DNA of 64,000 nucleotides from Nitrosopumilus oxyclinae (GCF_013407165.1 NZ_CP026994.1:496001-560000); one strand, 5' to 3'; counted from the stretch's first letter, positions 1 through 8,262 are shown. Notes: generated from the sequence alone by a model not told the origin. Translations and numbers: made by a program.

Positions 1-302
1 TTAATGCTCCTCCAACTGCAAAATTAGATTTTGCAATACTTAGAAAACGTGGTAACTTGGTTCTTGTTGGATTATTTGGCGGTTCTATTGAATTATCCCT
101 TGTTACAATTCCTCTAAAATCAATTATCATTCAAGGTGCATATACTGGAAATTACACTGATATGGTGGAACTACTTGATCTTGCACGAAAAGGTACAATT
201 AATCCAGTAATTTCAAAAAGATATTCCTTAGATGATGCAAACACTGCTCTTGAAGATCTCAAAGCCCGAAAAATTATTGGGCGTGCTGTGATAAATCCAT
301 AG
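1..302 (+). CDS. Zinc-type (MDR) alcohol dehydrogenase, C-terminal part
   Basis: The reading frame is open from the window edge, so this is the last 100 or so residues of a longer protein. The visible part has the end of a Rossmann nucleotide-binding domain (GNLVLVGLFGG) followed by the usual MDR ending, in which a segment like YSLDDANTALEDLKA precedes IIGRAVINP. This is the typical C-terminus of medium-chain dehydrogenases/reductases that use NAD(P)H. Substrate cannot be told because the catalytic zinc-ligand region lies outside the window. Confidence 0.8.
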   Translation, partial: NAPPTAKLDFAILRKRGNLVLVGLFGGSIELSLVTIPLKSIIIQGAYTGNYTDMVELLDLARKGTINPVISKRYSLDDANTALEDLKARKIIGRAVINP

Positions 303-344
303 TTCATTAGGCTGCTACAAAATTTTATAACAGAAAAAATTTGA

Positions 345-1103
345 GTGTTATTATTGGATACTAAAACAAGCTGTGAAATAGCATTAACTCATCTTAAAAA
401 TAAACAATTCATTACTGCTCATAATCTTTTTCTAAACCAAGCTGAATTGATAAAAAAATCAGACCTTCTAAAGTCTGCTTTGTTATACATGCTAGCAAGT
501 GAATGCAGAAATAGACAAGGAAAAAATTCTGAAAATGAAATTAAACAAGCAAGTGATTTGTTTTTAAAATATTCTAAAGCAAAAGATTCTACAAATGTTA
601 AAGGTGCTTTACTATGTGCATCAAAATGTCTTTTAAGTTTAGGTGAATTTGACAAAGCTAAAGTTGCATATCAAAAAGCAAAATTAATGTTTCAAACACC
701 TATCTCCACTATTCGACCTATTGTAATCATTGATGACAGTAAATCAATTGCAATGAAACTAAAAACATATGCTGAAAAACTGGGCTATTCTGAAATTCAT
801 GTCTTTGAAAATGGAAAAGATGGAGTGAAGGGATGCAAAAAACTATTTTCTGAAAACCAAACACCTGTAGTATTACTTGACATGGGATTGCCTGATTTAG
901 AAGGTGATGTGGTTGCTACAAAATTATTAAATGAAAAAATTGATTTACAGATTGTAGTAATTACTGCTGATGAAAAAACAACTACTCGTGTTAACAAAAC
1001 TATTAGTTCTGGTGTTTCTGCATTTATTCAAAAACCATTCACACTTGATGAAGTTAAAAATGCAATAGATATTGCAGAATCTGAATATTCCTTACTACAA
1101 TAA
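345..1103 (+). CDS. Receiver-domain protein with helical N-terminal half
   Basis: 252 residues from a GTG start. The C-terminal half (about residues 123-245) is a CheY-like receiver: an acidic pair after the first strand (VIIDDS), the phosphorylatable Asp in LLDMGLPD, Thr in VITAD, and Lys in QKPF are all present, so it should accept phosphate. The N-terminal half is helical with TPR-like pairs (for example AHNLFLNQAELIKKSD and GEFDKAKVAYQKAK), suggesting protein binding rather than DNA binding. No histidine kinase is adjacent. The 3' end overlaps the convergent Lrp gene by 9 bases. Partner and output are unknown. Confidence 0.8.
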   Translation: MLLLDTKTSCEIALTHLKNKQFITAHNLFLNQAELIKKSDLLKSALLYMLASECRNRQGKNSENEIKQASDLFLKYSKAKDSTNVKGALLCASKCLLSLGEFDKAKVAYQKAKLMFQTPISTIRPIVIIDDSKSIAMKLKTYAEKLGYSEIHVFENGKDGVKGCKKLFSENQTPVVLLDMGLPDLEGDVVATKLLNEKIDLQIVVITADEKTTTRVNKTISSGVSAFIQKPFTLDEVKNAIDIAESEYSLLQ

Positions 1104-1595
1104 CAATAATGACATGTTCAGAATGTTTACATCTTTAATGTCAATTTCATTTATTCTATAATCAATCAACTCATCTGAAAATTTCTCTACAATTTTTTGA
1201 GATGTGTTTGTTTTTTCTGAATTTATTTGTAATAGTACGAGCATGTTCCATTCCCCCTCCATGTTTGATATTAGTAGATAATTGTCCATTTTTGTAATAA
1301 AATCTTTGATTGAATCTTTTACTGCTTCAAGTGATTTGGATGGTTTTAATTTCATTAACACTGCTTGGTATTGATTAATTCCTGATACGTCTGTTAGAAC
1401 TGCTTTGTATCCTTTGATGATTCCACTTTTTTCTAAACGCTCTATTCTTTTTCTAATTGTTCTATCTGAAACGTCATGACCTGATTTTTTTAATTCAGAT
1501 GCAATTTCTTTTGATGGGGTCCTTGCATTATTGTTAAGAATTTCAATAATTTTTTGATCAACCTTGTCTAAATTTGACCAAGCATCTTCGCTCAT
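1095..1595 (-). CDS. Lrp/AsnC family transcriptional regulator
   Basis: 166 residues. An N-terminal winged helix-turn-helix (about residues 8-65, with LDKVDQKIIEILNNNART at its start and DRTIRKRIERLEKSGIIKGY as recognition region) is followed by a C-terminal RAM-type ligand-binding domain (about 70-160). This is the normal Lrp/AsnC layout; such proteins bind DNA as dimers or octamers and sense amino acids. Effector and targets cannot be read from the sequence. It is transcribed alone. Confidence 0.88.
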   Translation of the reverse strand: MSEDAWSNLDKVDQKIIEILNNNARTPSKEIASELKKSGHDVSDRTIRKRIERLEKSGIIKGYKAVLTDVSGINQYQAVLMKLKPSKSLEAVKDSIKDFITKMDNYLLISNMEGEWNMLVLLQINSEKTNTSQKIVEKFSDELIDYRINEIDIKDVNILNMSLLLL

Positions 1596-1664
1596 GTTAT
1601 TGCAAATATGTAATGCCTTTTGAATTTTTGGCTGAATTTGTACTGATTTGTATGCTTGGGATAT

Positions 1665-2228
1665 TTACTGCTCTAAAATCCAACCTGATTCCAATACCTT
1701 TTGATCCTCTATCTCTCCAACGTTTGTAGCATATCTCCAGATGACTTGAGCATCTGGAATCATTTTTTCTTTAATTTTTAAAAGCGCTTCAGTTTCAGCA
1801 TGTAAATTCCCATCTGCATTCCCATGCTCTTTGCAAAATTTGCATTTTTGATCTAGTGTGATTGGCTCTGTTTCAATCAAAGGATATGCAGTACATGCAA
1901 GAGGTCTTTGATTGTATATCTTACATGGGAATCCGCCATGTGGTGATTTATCTCCACTATCTTTATCTAAAAATGGGCATGTGTTCCCGTTTTTCTCTGC
2001 ACCCATTAATTGATATGCTAAAATTTTTGTTGGAAGGGTATTTTTATTTTCAGACATTCCAATTCTTGGTAAAATCTTAATTTCTAAATTATTTTTAATT
2101 GCAAGGGTTTCGATTCTTTTTTTCTCTTCAGGTAGAATCAATACTCCTATTTTGCCGAATTTTTTACTTGGATAATATTCTCTTTCAATGCAGCACTGAG
2201 AGCACTCATCAATGCATCTAAATTCCAT
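1665..2228 (-). CDS. YkgJ-type cysteine cluster protein
   Basis: 187 residues. The N-terminus has a C-x3-C-x2-CC cluster (CIDECSQCC), and the middle has CPFL followed by the CKIYNQRPLACTAYP segment characteristic of the YkgJ/Fe-S or zinc-chelating cysteine cluster family. A further CKFC pair sits near residue 132. These proteins are thought to bind zinc or iron-sulfur; no enzyme activity is established. It is transcribed away from the aIF1A gene on the opposite strand. Confidence 0.8.
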   Translation of the reverse strand: MEFRCIDECSQCCIEREYYPSKKFGKIGVLILPEEKKRIETLAIKNNLEIKILPRIGMSENKNTLPTKILAYQLMGAEKNGNTCPFLDKDSGDKSPHGGFPCKIYNQRPLACTAYPLIETEPITLDQKCKFCKEHGNADGNLHAETEALLKIKEKMIPDAQVIWRYATNVGEIEDQKVLESGWILEQ

Positions 2229-2333
2229 GTATTTTTTTATTCTACTTGATAGAAATCTCTTATGCTTAATTTTTGCTAATTTTTCTCATCAAATAACCCT
2301 ACCAGTTATATGCTGATAATGGAAATAAGTGAT

Positions 2334-2645
2334 ATGGGTAAGCGCCAAGTAAAAAATGAGAGTGCACTAAAAGAAATTCGATTACCTGAAGAGGGTGAAC
2401 TTTTCGGCCGTGTTTTAAAAATGATGGGAGGAGAAAATGTCATGATAAAATGCGATGATAATGTCACTCGTCGTGGAAGAATTCGTGGTAAACTAAAGAG
2501 AAGAGTCTGGATTAGAGATAATGATATTGTAATTATTGCTCCATGGGATTTCAAAGAGGATGAACGAGGCGATATTGTTTGGAGATTTACAATTCCTCAA
2601 GTTGAATGGCTCAAAGATAACAAGCACATTGCAAAAGATTTCTAA
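2334..2645 (+). CDS. Translation initiation factor aIF1A
   Basis: 103 residues from the ATG at 2334. An OB-fold with GELFGRVLKMMGGENVMIKC, followed by RRGRIRGKLKRRVWI and NDIVIIAPWDF, is diagnostic of aIF1A/eIF1A, which binds the 30S A site and supports start-codon selection with aIF1. In-frame ATGs also exist at 2310 and 2319. I prefer 2334 because TTATATG, centred about 26 bases upstream, would make the mRNA leaderless as for many neighbours, and MGKRQ is the usual start of the family. Confidence 0.93.
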   Translation: MGKRQVKNESALKEIRLPEEGELFGRVLKMMGGENVMIKCDDNVTRRGRIRGKLKRRVWIRDNDIVIIAPWDFKEDERGDIVWRFTIPQVEWLKDNKHIAKDF

Positions 2646-2712
2646 TTTTCACGTCTAACTTTATTTCGTTTTAATGCTTTAGTTAATATAGTGAATATTT
2701 TATTTCCATGTA

Positions 2713-2907
2713 ATGTCAGAAACAGGAACTGTAAAATGGTTCAACCGAACAAAAGGCTTTGGTTTTATTGAAAGAGAAGGTGGAGACGATCTGTTTGTTC
2801 ACAAATCAGATGTTGACGGATTCATCAACGAAGGCGATAAAGTCGAGTTTGTAGTAGGCGAAGGTCAAAAAGGCCCAGCAGCACAACAAGTCAAAAAATC
2901 AGCATAG
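2713..2907 (+). CDS. Cold-shock domain protein (CspA-like)
   Basis: 64 residues, a single cold-shock OB-fold with both RNA-binding motifs: KGFGFI (RNP1) and DDLFVH (RNP2), and the start GTVKWFN. Such proteins bind single-stranded RNA/DNA and act as RNA chaperones. CspA proteins are common in bacteria and present in thaumarchaea but absent from many other archaea, so an ancient bacterial origin is likely. It is a single-gene unit between aIF1A and the SPFH gene. Confidence 0.95.
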   Translation: MSETGTVKWFNRTKGFGFIEREGGDDLFVHKSDVDGFINEGDKVEFVVGEGQKGPAAQQVKKSA

Positions 2908-3018
2908 GCAACAAATTTTTTAATTTAAGATTTCAATTTGTTTTCTTAAACTAGTCTATCTTTTTATTATTTTTAAAAGTACAACTTTAATTTATTATGG
3001 CTCACATTTTGTGCCCGA

Positions 3019-3035
3019 TGTTATTTAAAATAACA
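3019..3035. promoter_or_regulatory. 17-bp palindrome at the promoter of the SPFH gene
   Basis: TGTTATTTAAAATAACA is a perfect inverted repeat with a TATA-like centre (TTTAAAAT). It ends 38 bases before the ATG at 3073. A near-identical copy is found at the same distance before the gene at 4939. An element overlapping the TATA box would suit a repressor operator; this role is inferred. Confidence 0.6.
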
Positions 3036-3072
3036 TACAGATACTAATGTGTGAAAATATGAGATATATCCT

Positions 3073-4002
3073 ATGGCTGAATTGGATGTTGGAATTTTAA
3101 TTGGACAGATTATTCTCGGATTAATTGTAATTGGAATTTTACTTTCTGGAATCCGAATTATTAGACCTACAAACAGGGCAGCTATTGAGACACTTGGAAA
3201 ATACACACGATTCCAAAATTCTGGTATTACATTCATTATTCCATTTGTTCAAAAAATGTATTCTGTAAACATTACAGAACAGTTAGTTGATGTCATGCGT
3301 CAAGAAGTAATTACAAAGGATAACCTAAACTGTACAGTTGATGCTCAAGTCTACTTTAAAGTGGGTGCATCTGAGAAAGAGCTCAAAAGTGCATTATACC
3401 AAGTAAATAATTATGATATTCAAATTGTTCAGCTAGCCCGTACAACATTAAGAAATGTAATTGGAGATAATGTTTTTAAAGATGTAAACTCTCAACGTGG
3501 CAAACTTAATCACGAGGTTTTTGAAACCATGGCAATTGAAACAAAAGATTGGGGGATTACTATAGTTCGAGTTGAACTAAAAGAGATTGAACCCCCAGAT
3601 GACGTTCAAGAAACAATGAACATGGTAATCAAGGCTGAAAATGACAAGCAATCTGCAATTGACTTTGCAAATGCACGTGAGACAAAGGCTGATGGTGAAA
3701 GAAGAGCCAGCATTAAAGAGGCCGAAGGTGTACGACAATCTCTTATTTTAGAGGCAGAAGGACAATCACAAGCAATTGAAAGAGTTGCAGCAGCACATGC
3801 AAAAGAAATTCAGCTTGTAAACGAATCTGCTGAAAAATATTTTATAGGCAATGCCAAGGAGTTAAAAAAATTAGAAGTAACACAAGCTAGTCTTGAAAAT
3901 AATTCAAAAATTGTATTGACTGAGCAAGGAATTTCCCCTACATTGGTGTTAAATCAAACTGATGAGAAAATAATTCCTATAAAGTCTGATAAAAAAGAAT
4001 AA
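3073..4002 (+). CDS. SPFH/stomatin-like membrane protein (slipin type)
   Basis: 309 residues. One N-terminal membrane helix (about residues 6-28) is followed by an SPFH/Band 7 domain (about 30-200; RPTNRAAIETLGKYTR, TKDNLNCTVDAQVYFKV, ARTTLRNVIGD, EIEPPDDVQETM) and a coiled-coil rich in Ala/Glu (about 200-270). This is the prokaryotic slipin layout, forming large membrane-bound oligomeric rings. The usual NfeD partner is not next to it; instead a secreted Ig-like protein follows after 17 bases, and the two may share a transcript. The promoter carries a palindrome shared with the gene at 4939. Confidence 0.88.
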   Translation: MAELDVGILIGQIILGLIVIGILLSGIRIIRPTNRAAIETLGKYTRFQNSGITFIIPFVQKMYSVNITEQLVDVMRQEVITKDNLNCTVDAQVYFKVGASEKELKSALYQVNNYDIQIVQLARTTLRNVIGDNVFKDVNSQRGKLNHEVFETMAIETKDWGITIVRVELKEIEPPDDVQETMNMVIKAENDKQSAIDFANARETKADGERRASIKEAEGVRQSLILEAEGQSQAIERVAAAHAKEIQLVNESAEKYFIGNAKELKKLEVTQASLENNSKIVLTEQGISPTLVLNQTDEKIIPIKSDKKE

Positions 4003-4019
4003 TTCTATCACCTAGAAAA

Positions 4020-4871
4020 ATGTACAAATTTTTCATTTTAATTATTGTAATGGTCATTTTGGTATCTTCTGCAGTAGTTGTGTATAGTGGGGTGCTACTT
4101 GCTACCATGATTTATGAAGATGAAGAATTTTTCTTGCCTGATATTCCTGAATTAAAAACAGAATTAAATGAAGATTCCAATTTAAATGAAATCCAAGTAG
4201 AAGGAATTATTCAATCAACTATCAGGACAGATAAGAAGACATACTATCTTGATGAAACAATTCATGTCACAGGAGAGGGAAATCCGTGGGTTTATCGAAT
4301 ACAATTGACTCATCTTAATGGCGATAATATCGTTAATGCGTGGATAGATTCTAGAGGAATTTCTTATCAATATGATATTGTCTTGAAAAATTATGGGATT
4401 GTAATCAATGCTGATCCTAATAGAGAATATATCATAAATGCAATGGATGCAGACAACAATGTTGTTGCTAGCACAAGTGTTTTCATTAACCCCTTGACAA
4501 CTTCTACAAGTAAATCCCAATCCCTATCTTCTACTGAAACAACGATAGCAATTCAACTTGAAAAATATGCATATGTTGAAAATGAATCCATTCATGTTAC
4601 AGGACAAATTATCAATCCTGAATTTTCAAAACAAGTTTCTATTAAGATGTATGATGCAGACTCTGGAGAATTGATTAAAGGATTTGTGCACAATTCATCA
4701 AGCTTTGTTTCAAAGGAAGGCAAATTTGAGATAGGGTTTGGCTTTAATTGGTTAAATCTTGATGGATTGTATATGGTAACCGTATTTCATAATGGTATGA
4801 ACACTTCAAAATATTTTACAGTTCAAAGTGTTGATGAAACTACAGCCCCTTTTAACAGTCTAGAATCATAA
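4020..4871 (+). CDS. Secreted or membrane-anchored protein with two Ig-like repeats
   Basis: 283 residues. The N-terminus has a hydrophobic signal/anchor segment (about residues 4-30). Two beta-rich repeats follow, each opening with a similar phrase: IRTDKKTYYLDETIHVTGEG (about 66-85) and LEKYAYVENESIHVTGQI (about 180-197). This pattern resembles the macroglobulin/Ig-like repeats often seen in thaumarchaeal envelope proteins. No catalytic motif is visible. It lies 17 bases after the SPFH gene, suggesting one transcript and a shared site in the cytoplasmic membrane. Confidence 0.7.
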   Translation: MYKFFILIIVMVILVSSAVVVYSGVLLATMIYEDEEFFLPDIPELKTELNEDSNLNEIQVEGIIQSTIRTDKKTYYLDETIHVTGEGNPWVYRIQLTHLNGDNIVNAWIDSRGISYQYDIVLKNYGIVINADPNREYIINAMDADNNVVASTSVFINPLTTSTSKSQSLSSTETTIAIQLEKYAYVENESIHVTGQIINPEFSKQVSIKMYDADSGELIKGFVHNSSSFVSKEGKFEIGFGFNWLNLDGLYMVTVFHNGMNTSKYFTVQSVDETTAPFNSLES

Positions 4872-4884
4872 GATTTGTGCCTAG

Positions 4885-4901
4885 TGTTATTGTAAATAAC
4901 A
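4885..4901. promoter_or_regulatory. Second copy of the palindromic promoter element
   Basis: TGTTATTGTAAATAACA matches the element at 3019-3035 except near its centre. It again ends exactly 38 bases before a start codon (ATG at 4939). The flanks also match: TGTGCC precedes both copies and ATACAGAT, then TAATGT, follow both. The whole leader therefore looks duplicated, or kept by shared regulation. Confidence 0.6.
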
Positions 4902-4938
4902 TACAGATGGTAATGTATGAAAATCATAAGATGAATTC

Positions 4939-6780
4939 ATGAATAGAGATATGACTCTTCTCAAAGATATAGTAATTCATCCGATTAGTAGTTTCAAAGA
5001 AATTGCTGTAAGTGAAAAATATTCTCGCATAGGTATTGGTTTGTTGATATTTTCAATTGTTTATGCCACAATACGCGAAATGAATTTTGAATCATCTTCA
5101 TTTTACAATTTTTCAGGAGCAACGTGGATGGTGGAAATTATTAGTATTTTTGTAATATTTTATTTTGCAAAAAAACTAGACGGCAAAGGAAAACTTTTTG
5201 TATATTTATCGGCATTTGGTTATGCCTCAATTCCGCAAATTATTGGCTTTATTCTGGTTCCAACTGTATTTATTTTTGCAAGCGTTGCTGGAGTTTCCAA
5301 TGTGATAGATTCATCAACCCTTTCAATAGATGATTTTATTTTTGAACCCTCTGAAATTTATGTTAATTATTTTGGGGAATATCTTCCGTATCAACTTTTT
5401 TCATATTTCTTTATTGGATGGTCATTCATTTTAGGAATAATTGCCATAAAATATGTTCATCAAATTAGTTACTTTAAATCAATAATTTCTCTCATCATTG
5501 GAATGATTGTTGTTACTATTGTAGTTGGAATTCTTGTAGTGGTTGTAATGAGTATGTTGTTTCTTGTTGGCGATGATTCAAAGTCGTCAATCAGTTCTGA
5601 GATTACTCCTACGGATCCTGAATCTACTTCAGTACAAAATGCCATTACAGATAGATTTGCATTAAAAGATCTTGGTGATCCTGTATCTGTTGCTATGGGG
5701 GAACTAAATGGTGATGGACTATTGGATCTTGTTGTTGCTAATAGAAATGGAATGACTGCATCTGTTCTTCTAAGTAGGGGTCAAGGGGATTTTCAATCAT
5801 CAAAAGAGTATGGAATTAGCCATCATGGATCTTCTGTAAATATTGGGGATCTAAATAATGATGGTTACAATGATGTCATTATAGGATTAAATTCGGATAA
5901 AGGGGGTGTTGCAATTCTCCAAAATAAAGGAGATGGGACGTTTTATGATGCTCAAATACACAACACAGGAACTTTTTCAAATTCAATATCCCTTCAAGAT
6001 ATGAATAAAGATGGAATGTTGGATATAGTAATTGCAGATAATGACGTATCTATTCTAATTAATAATGGGACGGGAGGTTTTCAAGACATACAAAATTACC
6101 CTGCAAATAAAATGCCAAAATCAATTGCCACAGGTGATTTTAACGGTGATGGAAATCTAGACATTGTTGTTCCTAATTTTGACCCTGAGGTAACGATACT
6201 TTTGGGTAGTGGTGATGGCACTTTACATACAAAATTTTCTTGGCCATTATCTGAACCTGCATCGAATTCTGTAATGAAGGAAATAAATCAGAAAAAAAAT
6301 TCATTTAAAGAAGATGGTGTGTATCATTACTCATTTGATTCAATTGTAATTAGACCTTGGTCTGTTTTAACAGGTGATTTTAACGGTGATGGAAATCTAG
6401 ACATTGCTACATCTAATCAGTACTCTGATAATGTTAGTTTACTTTTTAACAATGGAGATGGAACATTCGAATCTATGTCTCCCATACGCGTTGGAATTGC
6501 TCCTAGAGACATTACATCTGCTGATTTTAACGGTGATGGAAATCTAGACATTGCTACTGCAAATTCCATATCAAATGATGTATCTGTTCTTCTTAACAAT
6601 GGAGATGGAACATTCCAAACAGCAAAAAATTATCTTGTAGGTGGTTATCCTCAGTCAATTACCACAGGTGATCTTAACGATGATGGAAATCTAGACATTG
6701 CTACTGCAAATCAATTTTCTAATGATGTTAGCTTACTTTTTGGGGATGGTTCTGGAAATTTCAATTTGCTGGAATCTTAA
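4939..6780 (+). CDS. Yip1-like membrane domain fused to seven FG-GAP/VCBS repeats
   Basis: 613 residues. The first 210 or so are hydrophobic with about five membrane helices and begin like Yip1-domain proteins (LLKDIVIHPISSFKEIA). The rest is a beta-propeller-like array of seven repeats, each with a calcium-binding DxNxDGxxD loop (for example GELNGDGLLDLVVAN, GDLNNDGYNDVIIG, GDFNGDGNLDIVVPN, GDLNDDGNLDIATAN). The later repeats are almost identical at DNA level (around 6133, 6370, 6526, 6665), so the array has grown by recent duplication. The propeller is likely outside the cell, anchored by the membrane domain. Function is unknown; adhesion or scaffolding is a guess. Confidence 0.75.
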   Translation: MNRDMTLLKDIVIHPISSFKEIAVSEKYSRIGIGLLIFSIVYATIREMNFESSSFYNFSGATWMVEIISIFVIFYFAKKLDGKGKLFVYLSAFGYASIPQIIGFILVPTVFIFASVAGVSNVIDSSTLSIDDFIFEPSEIYVNYFGEYLPYQLFSYFFIGWSFILGIIAIKYVHQISYFKSIISLIIGMIVVTIVVGILVVVVMSMLFLVGDDSKSSISSEITPTDPESTSVQNAITDRFALKDLGDPVSVAMGELNGDGLLDLVVANRNGMTASVLLSRGQGDFQSSKEYGISHHGSSVNIGDLNNDGYNDVIIGLNSDKGGVAILQNKGDGTFYDAQIHNTGTFSNSISLQDMNKDGMLDIVIADNDVSILINNGTGGFQDIQNYPANKMPKSIATGDFNGDGNLDIVVPNFDPEVTILLGSGDGTLHTKFSWPLSEPASNSVMKEINQKKNSFKEDGVYHYSFDSIVIRPWSVLTGDFNGDGNLDIATSNQYSDNVSLLFNNGDGTFESMSPIRVGIAPRDITSADFNGDGNLDIATANSISNDVSVLLNNGDGTFQTAKNYLVGGYPQSITTGDLNDDGNLDIATANQFSNDVSLLFGDGSGNFNLLES

Positions 6781-6902
6781 ACCACAATTCAATTTGATTT
6801 GGGGAACTCTGGAAAATTACTTAAACGTGGTTGGTCTAGTAGTATGTTGTAAAATTATCAAGATCGCAAAATACTCCAAAACTAAACATTTTCAAAAAAC
6901 TG

Positions 6903-7029
6903 TGGTCCCGCGGGACGGAATTGAACCATCGACAACCCGGTTTCTGTATGCCTGATGGGCTGTGTTTCGTTTAGCCATCTAAAGCCAACAACTACAGCCA
7001 GGAGCTCTACCAGGCTGAGCTACCACGGG
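6903..7029 (-). tRNA. tRNA-Tyr (GTA) with a 50-base intron
   Basis: On the minus strand, acceptor arm CCCGTGG pairs with CCGCGGG, followed by A73 and an encoded CCA (6903-6905). The D arm is GCTC/GAGC, the anticodon stem CCTGG/CCGGG, and the loop CTGTAG gives anticodon GTA. The T arm is GATGG-TTCAATT-CCGTC. A 50-base intron (6942-6991) sits at the canonical 37/38 position, to be removed by the archaeal splicing endonuclease. The C1-G72 pair is the archaeal tyrosine identity element. A run of six T follows the 3' end and probably terminates transcription. Confidence 0.93.
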
Positions 7030-7138
7030 ACAAAAAAATGAAGATCTCTACTATTAAAAAACTATTGTAGATGAACCACAAATCTGATCGTCAAGATCTG
7101 TATATGCATAAATACCCTGAAAAGTTTTGCAAGTGAGT

Positions 7139-7750
7139 ATGTCCAAACTAGAATTATCTTATTCTGGATACGTATGTGCTCCATATCTGCACAATCATGA
7201 TTCTATTGATCTAAAAGAGATTTGGACAAAATCAAAAAATATTGAAGAAATGTACTTTGTTACAGGAACATTTTCTAGTGAAAGCAAACCGTACTTTTCT
7301 GATTCTACAAACCATTACATTTTAGCCAAATTCAATGACAGTGAACAAATTTCAAAAGATCTTGCAGCTCACAATCAAGAGAAAACATCATTTGTCTTTA
7401 ACATCAAAGACGGTCTCTTTGAAAGAGAAGTTCAGGGTGATACAAATTTTGTCTCTGTATATTATTTAGAATATGGGGATGAGGGAGATGATTTACAAGA
7501 TATTGCAAATCTCTTACTAAAAAGGGACAAAATTGAGGTAGCCGGACTAGGAAATATGAATACATTTTGCTTAAACAGTTCAAAATTTACATTTCCTTAT
7601 TCTGAAAATATTGTTGTAATTGAAGTCGCAAGCGAAAAAAGTCATCAAAGTGTAAAGAAATATTGTGATCAAACTAGACGAGATATTAATCGAAAAGGAA
7701 TGACAATGACCAATTTGATGAGTCTTTCAATTCTTGAAAAACTAAAGTAG
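7139..7750 (+). CDS. Conserved hypothetical protein
   Basis: 203 residues from the ATG at 7139; a TTG at 7127 is also in frame. The TATA-like ATAAATA at about 7109 lies 26-30 bases before the ATG, favouring a leaderless start there. The protein is soluble, mixed alpha/beta and rich in acidic residues, without membrane segments, cysteine clusters or a nucleotide-binding loop. I do not recognise the family. It precedes the aIF5A gene by 33 bases, but aIF5A has its own TATA-like TTAAATA. Confidence 0.6.
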   Translation: MSKLELSYSGYVCAPYLHNHDSIDLKEIWTKSKNIEEMYFVTGTFSSESKPYFSDSTNHYILAKFNDSEQISKDLAAHNQEKTSFVFNIKDGLFEREVQGDTNFVSVYYLEYGDEGDDLQDIANLLLKRDKIEVAGLGNMNTFCLNSSKFTFPYSENIVVIEVASEKSHQSVKKYCDQTRRDINRKGMTMTNLMSLSILEKLK

Positions 7751-7783
7751 AAAAGTTAAATATTCGAGCAAAAACTGATTTTC

Positions 7784-8197
7784 ATGAGTAAACCTTCTGA
7801 CCTTGGTTCTTTGAAAATTGGATCATACATTCTATTGCCTCACTCAGATCAACCTAGTGGAGAGCCATGTAGAATTGTAGAATATGATACTTCAAAACCA
7901 GGTAAACACGGAGCAGCAAAAGCAAGAATTGTTGGCCAAGGTGTTTTTGATGGTCAAAAAAGACCTCATGTCGGACCCGTCAGTATGCAAATTCACATTC
8001 CTCTAATTAACAAAAAAATTGGTCAAATTATCTCAATTAATGGTGATACCATTCAAGTTATGGATTCAGAATCCTTTGAGACTATTGACATATCTTTGAT
8101 TGATGATGAAGTCAAAGGTAAGTTGGAAAATGGTCAAAATGTAGAATACTGGGTTGTAATGGATAGAACTAAAATAATGCGTGTTAAGAACGATTGA
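7784..8197 (+). CDS. Translation factor aIF5A
   Basis: 137 residues. The N-terminal SH3-like domain carries the hypusination loop PGKHG with the modified Lys near residue 41, then AAKARIVG. The C-terminal OB-fold (about 75-137) begins at GQIISINGDTIQVMD. aIF5A helps ribosomes stalled on difficult sequences such as polyproline. The mRNA looks leaderless (TTAAATA at about 7756). A box C/D RNA begins immediately after the stop codon. Confidence 0.96.
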   Translation: MSKPSDLGSLKIGSYILLPHSDQPSGEPCRIVEYDTSKPGKHGAAKARIVGQGVFDGQKRPHVGPVSMQIHIPLINKKIGQIISINGDTIQVMDSESFETIDISLIDDEVKGKLENGQNVEYWVVMDRTKIMRVKND

Positions 8198-8198
8198 T

Positions 8199-8262
8199 GA
8201 TGCTGATGATTATCGGAAAAGCCGTCTGATTTCGTGATGACGATTATGAGTATTGAAGCATC
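8199..8262 (+). ncRNA. Box C/D guide RNA, predicted to target elongator tRNA-Met C34
   Basis: In order: terminal stem GATGC (8199-8203), box C TGATGA (8204-8209), a 16-base guide (8210-8225), box D' CTGA (8226-8229), 5-base spacer, box C' TGATGA (8235-8240), a 12-base guide (8241-8252), box D TTGA (8253-8256), one A, and GCATC (8258-8262), which pairs with the terminal stem. TTTTT follows. The 12-base guide matches an anticodon loop CUCAUAA, and the N+5 rule points to C34. Box D differs from CTGA in its first base. A TATA-like AAAATAAT at 8171 is about 25 bases upstream, so it may have its own promoter, or it may be cut from the aIF5A mRNA. Confidence 0.82.

Noticed and set aside
345-1103. 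Receiver protein as a DNA-binding response regulator
   Set aside because: The other half is TPR-like; no helix-turn-helix is visible.
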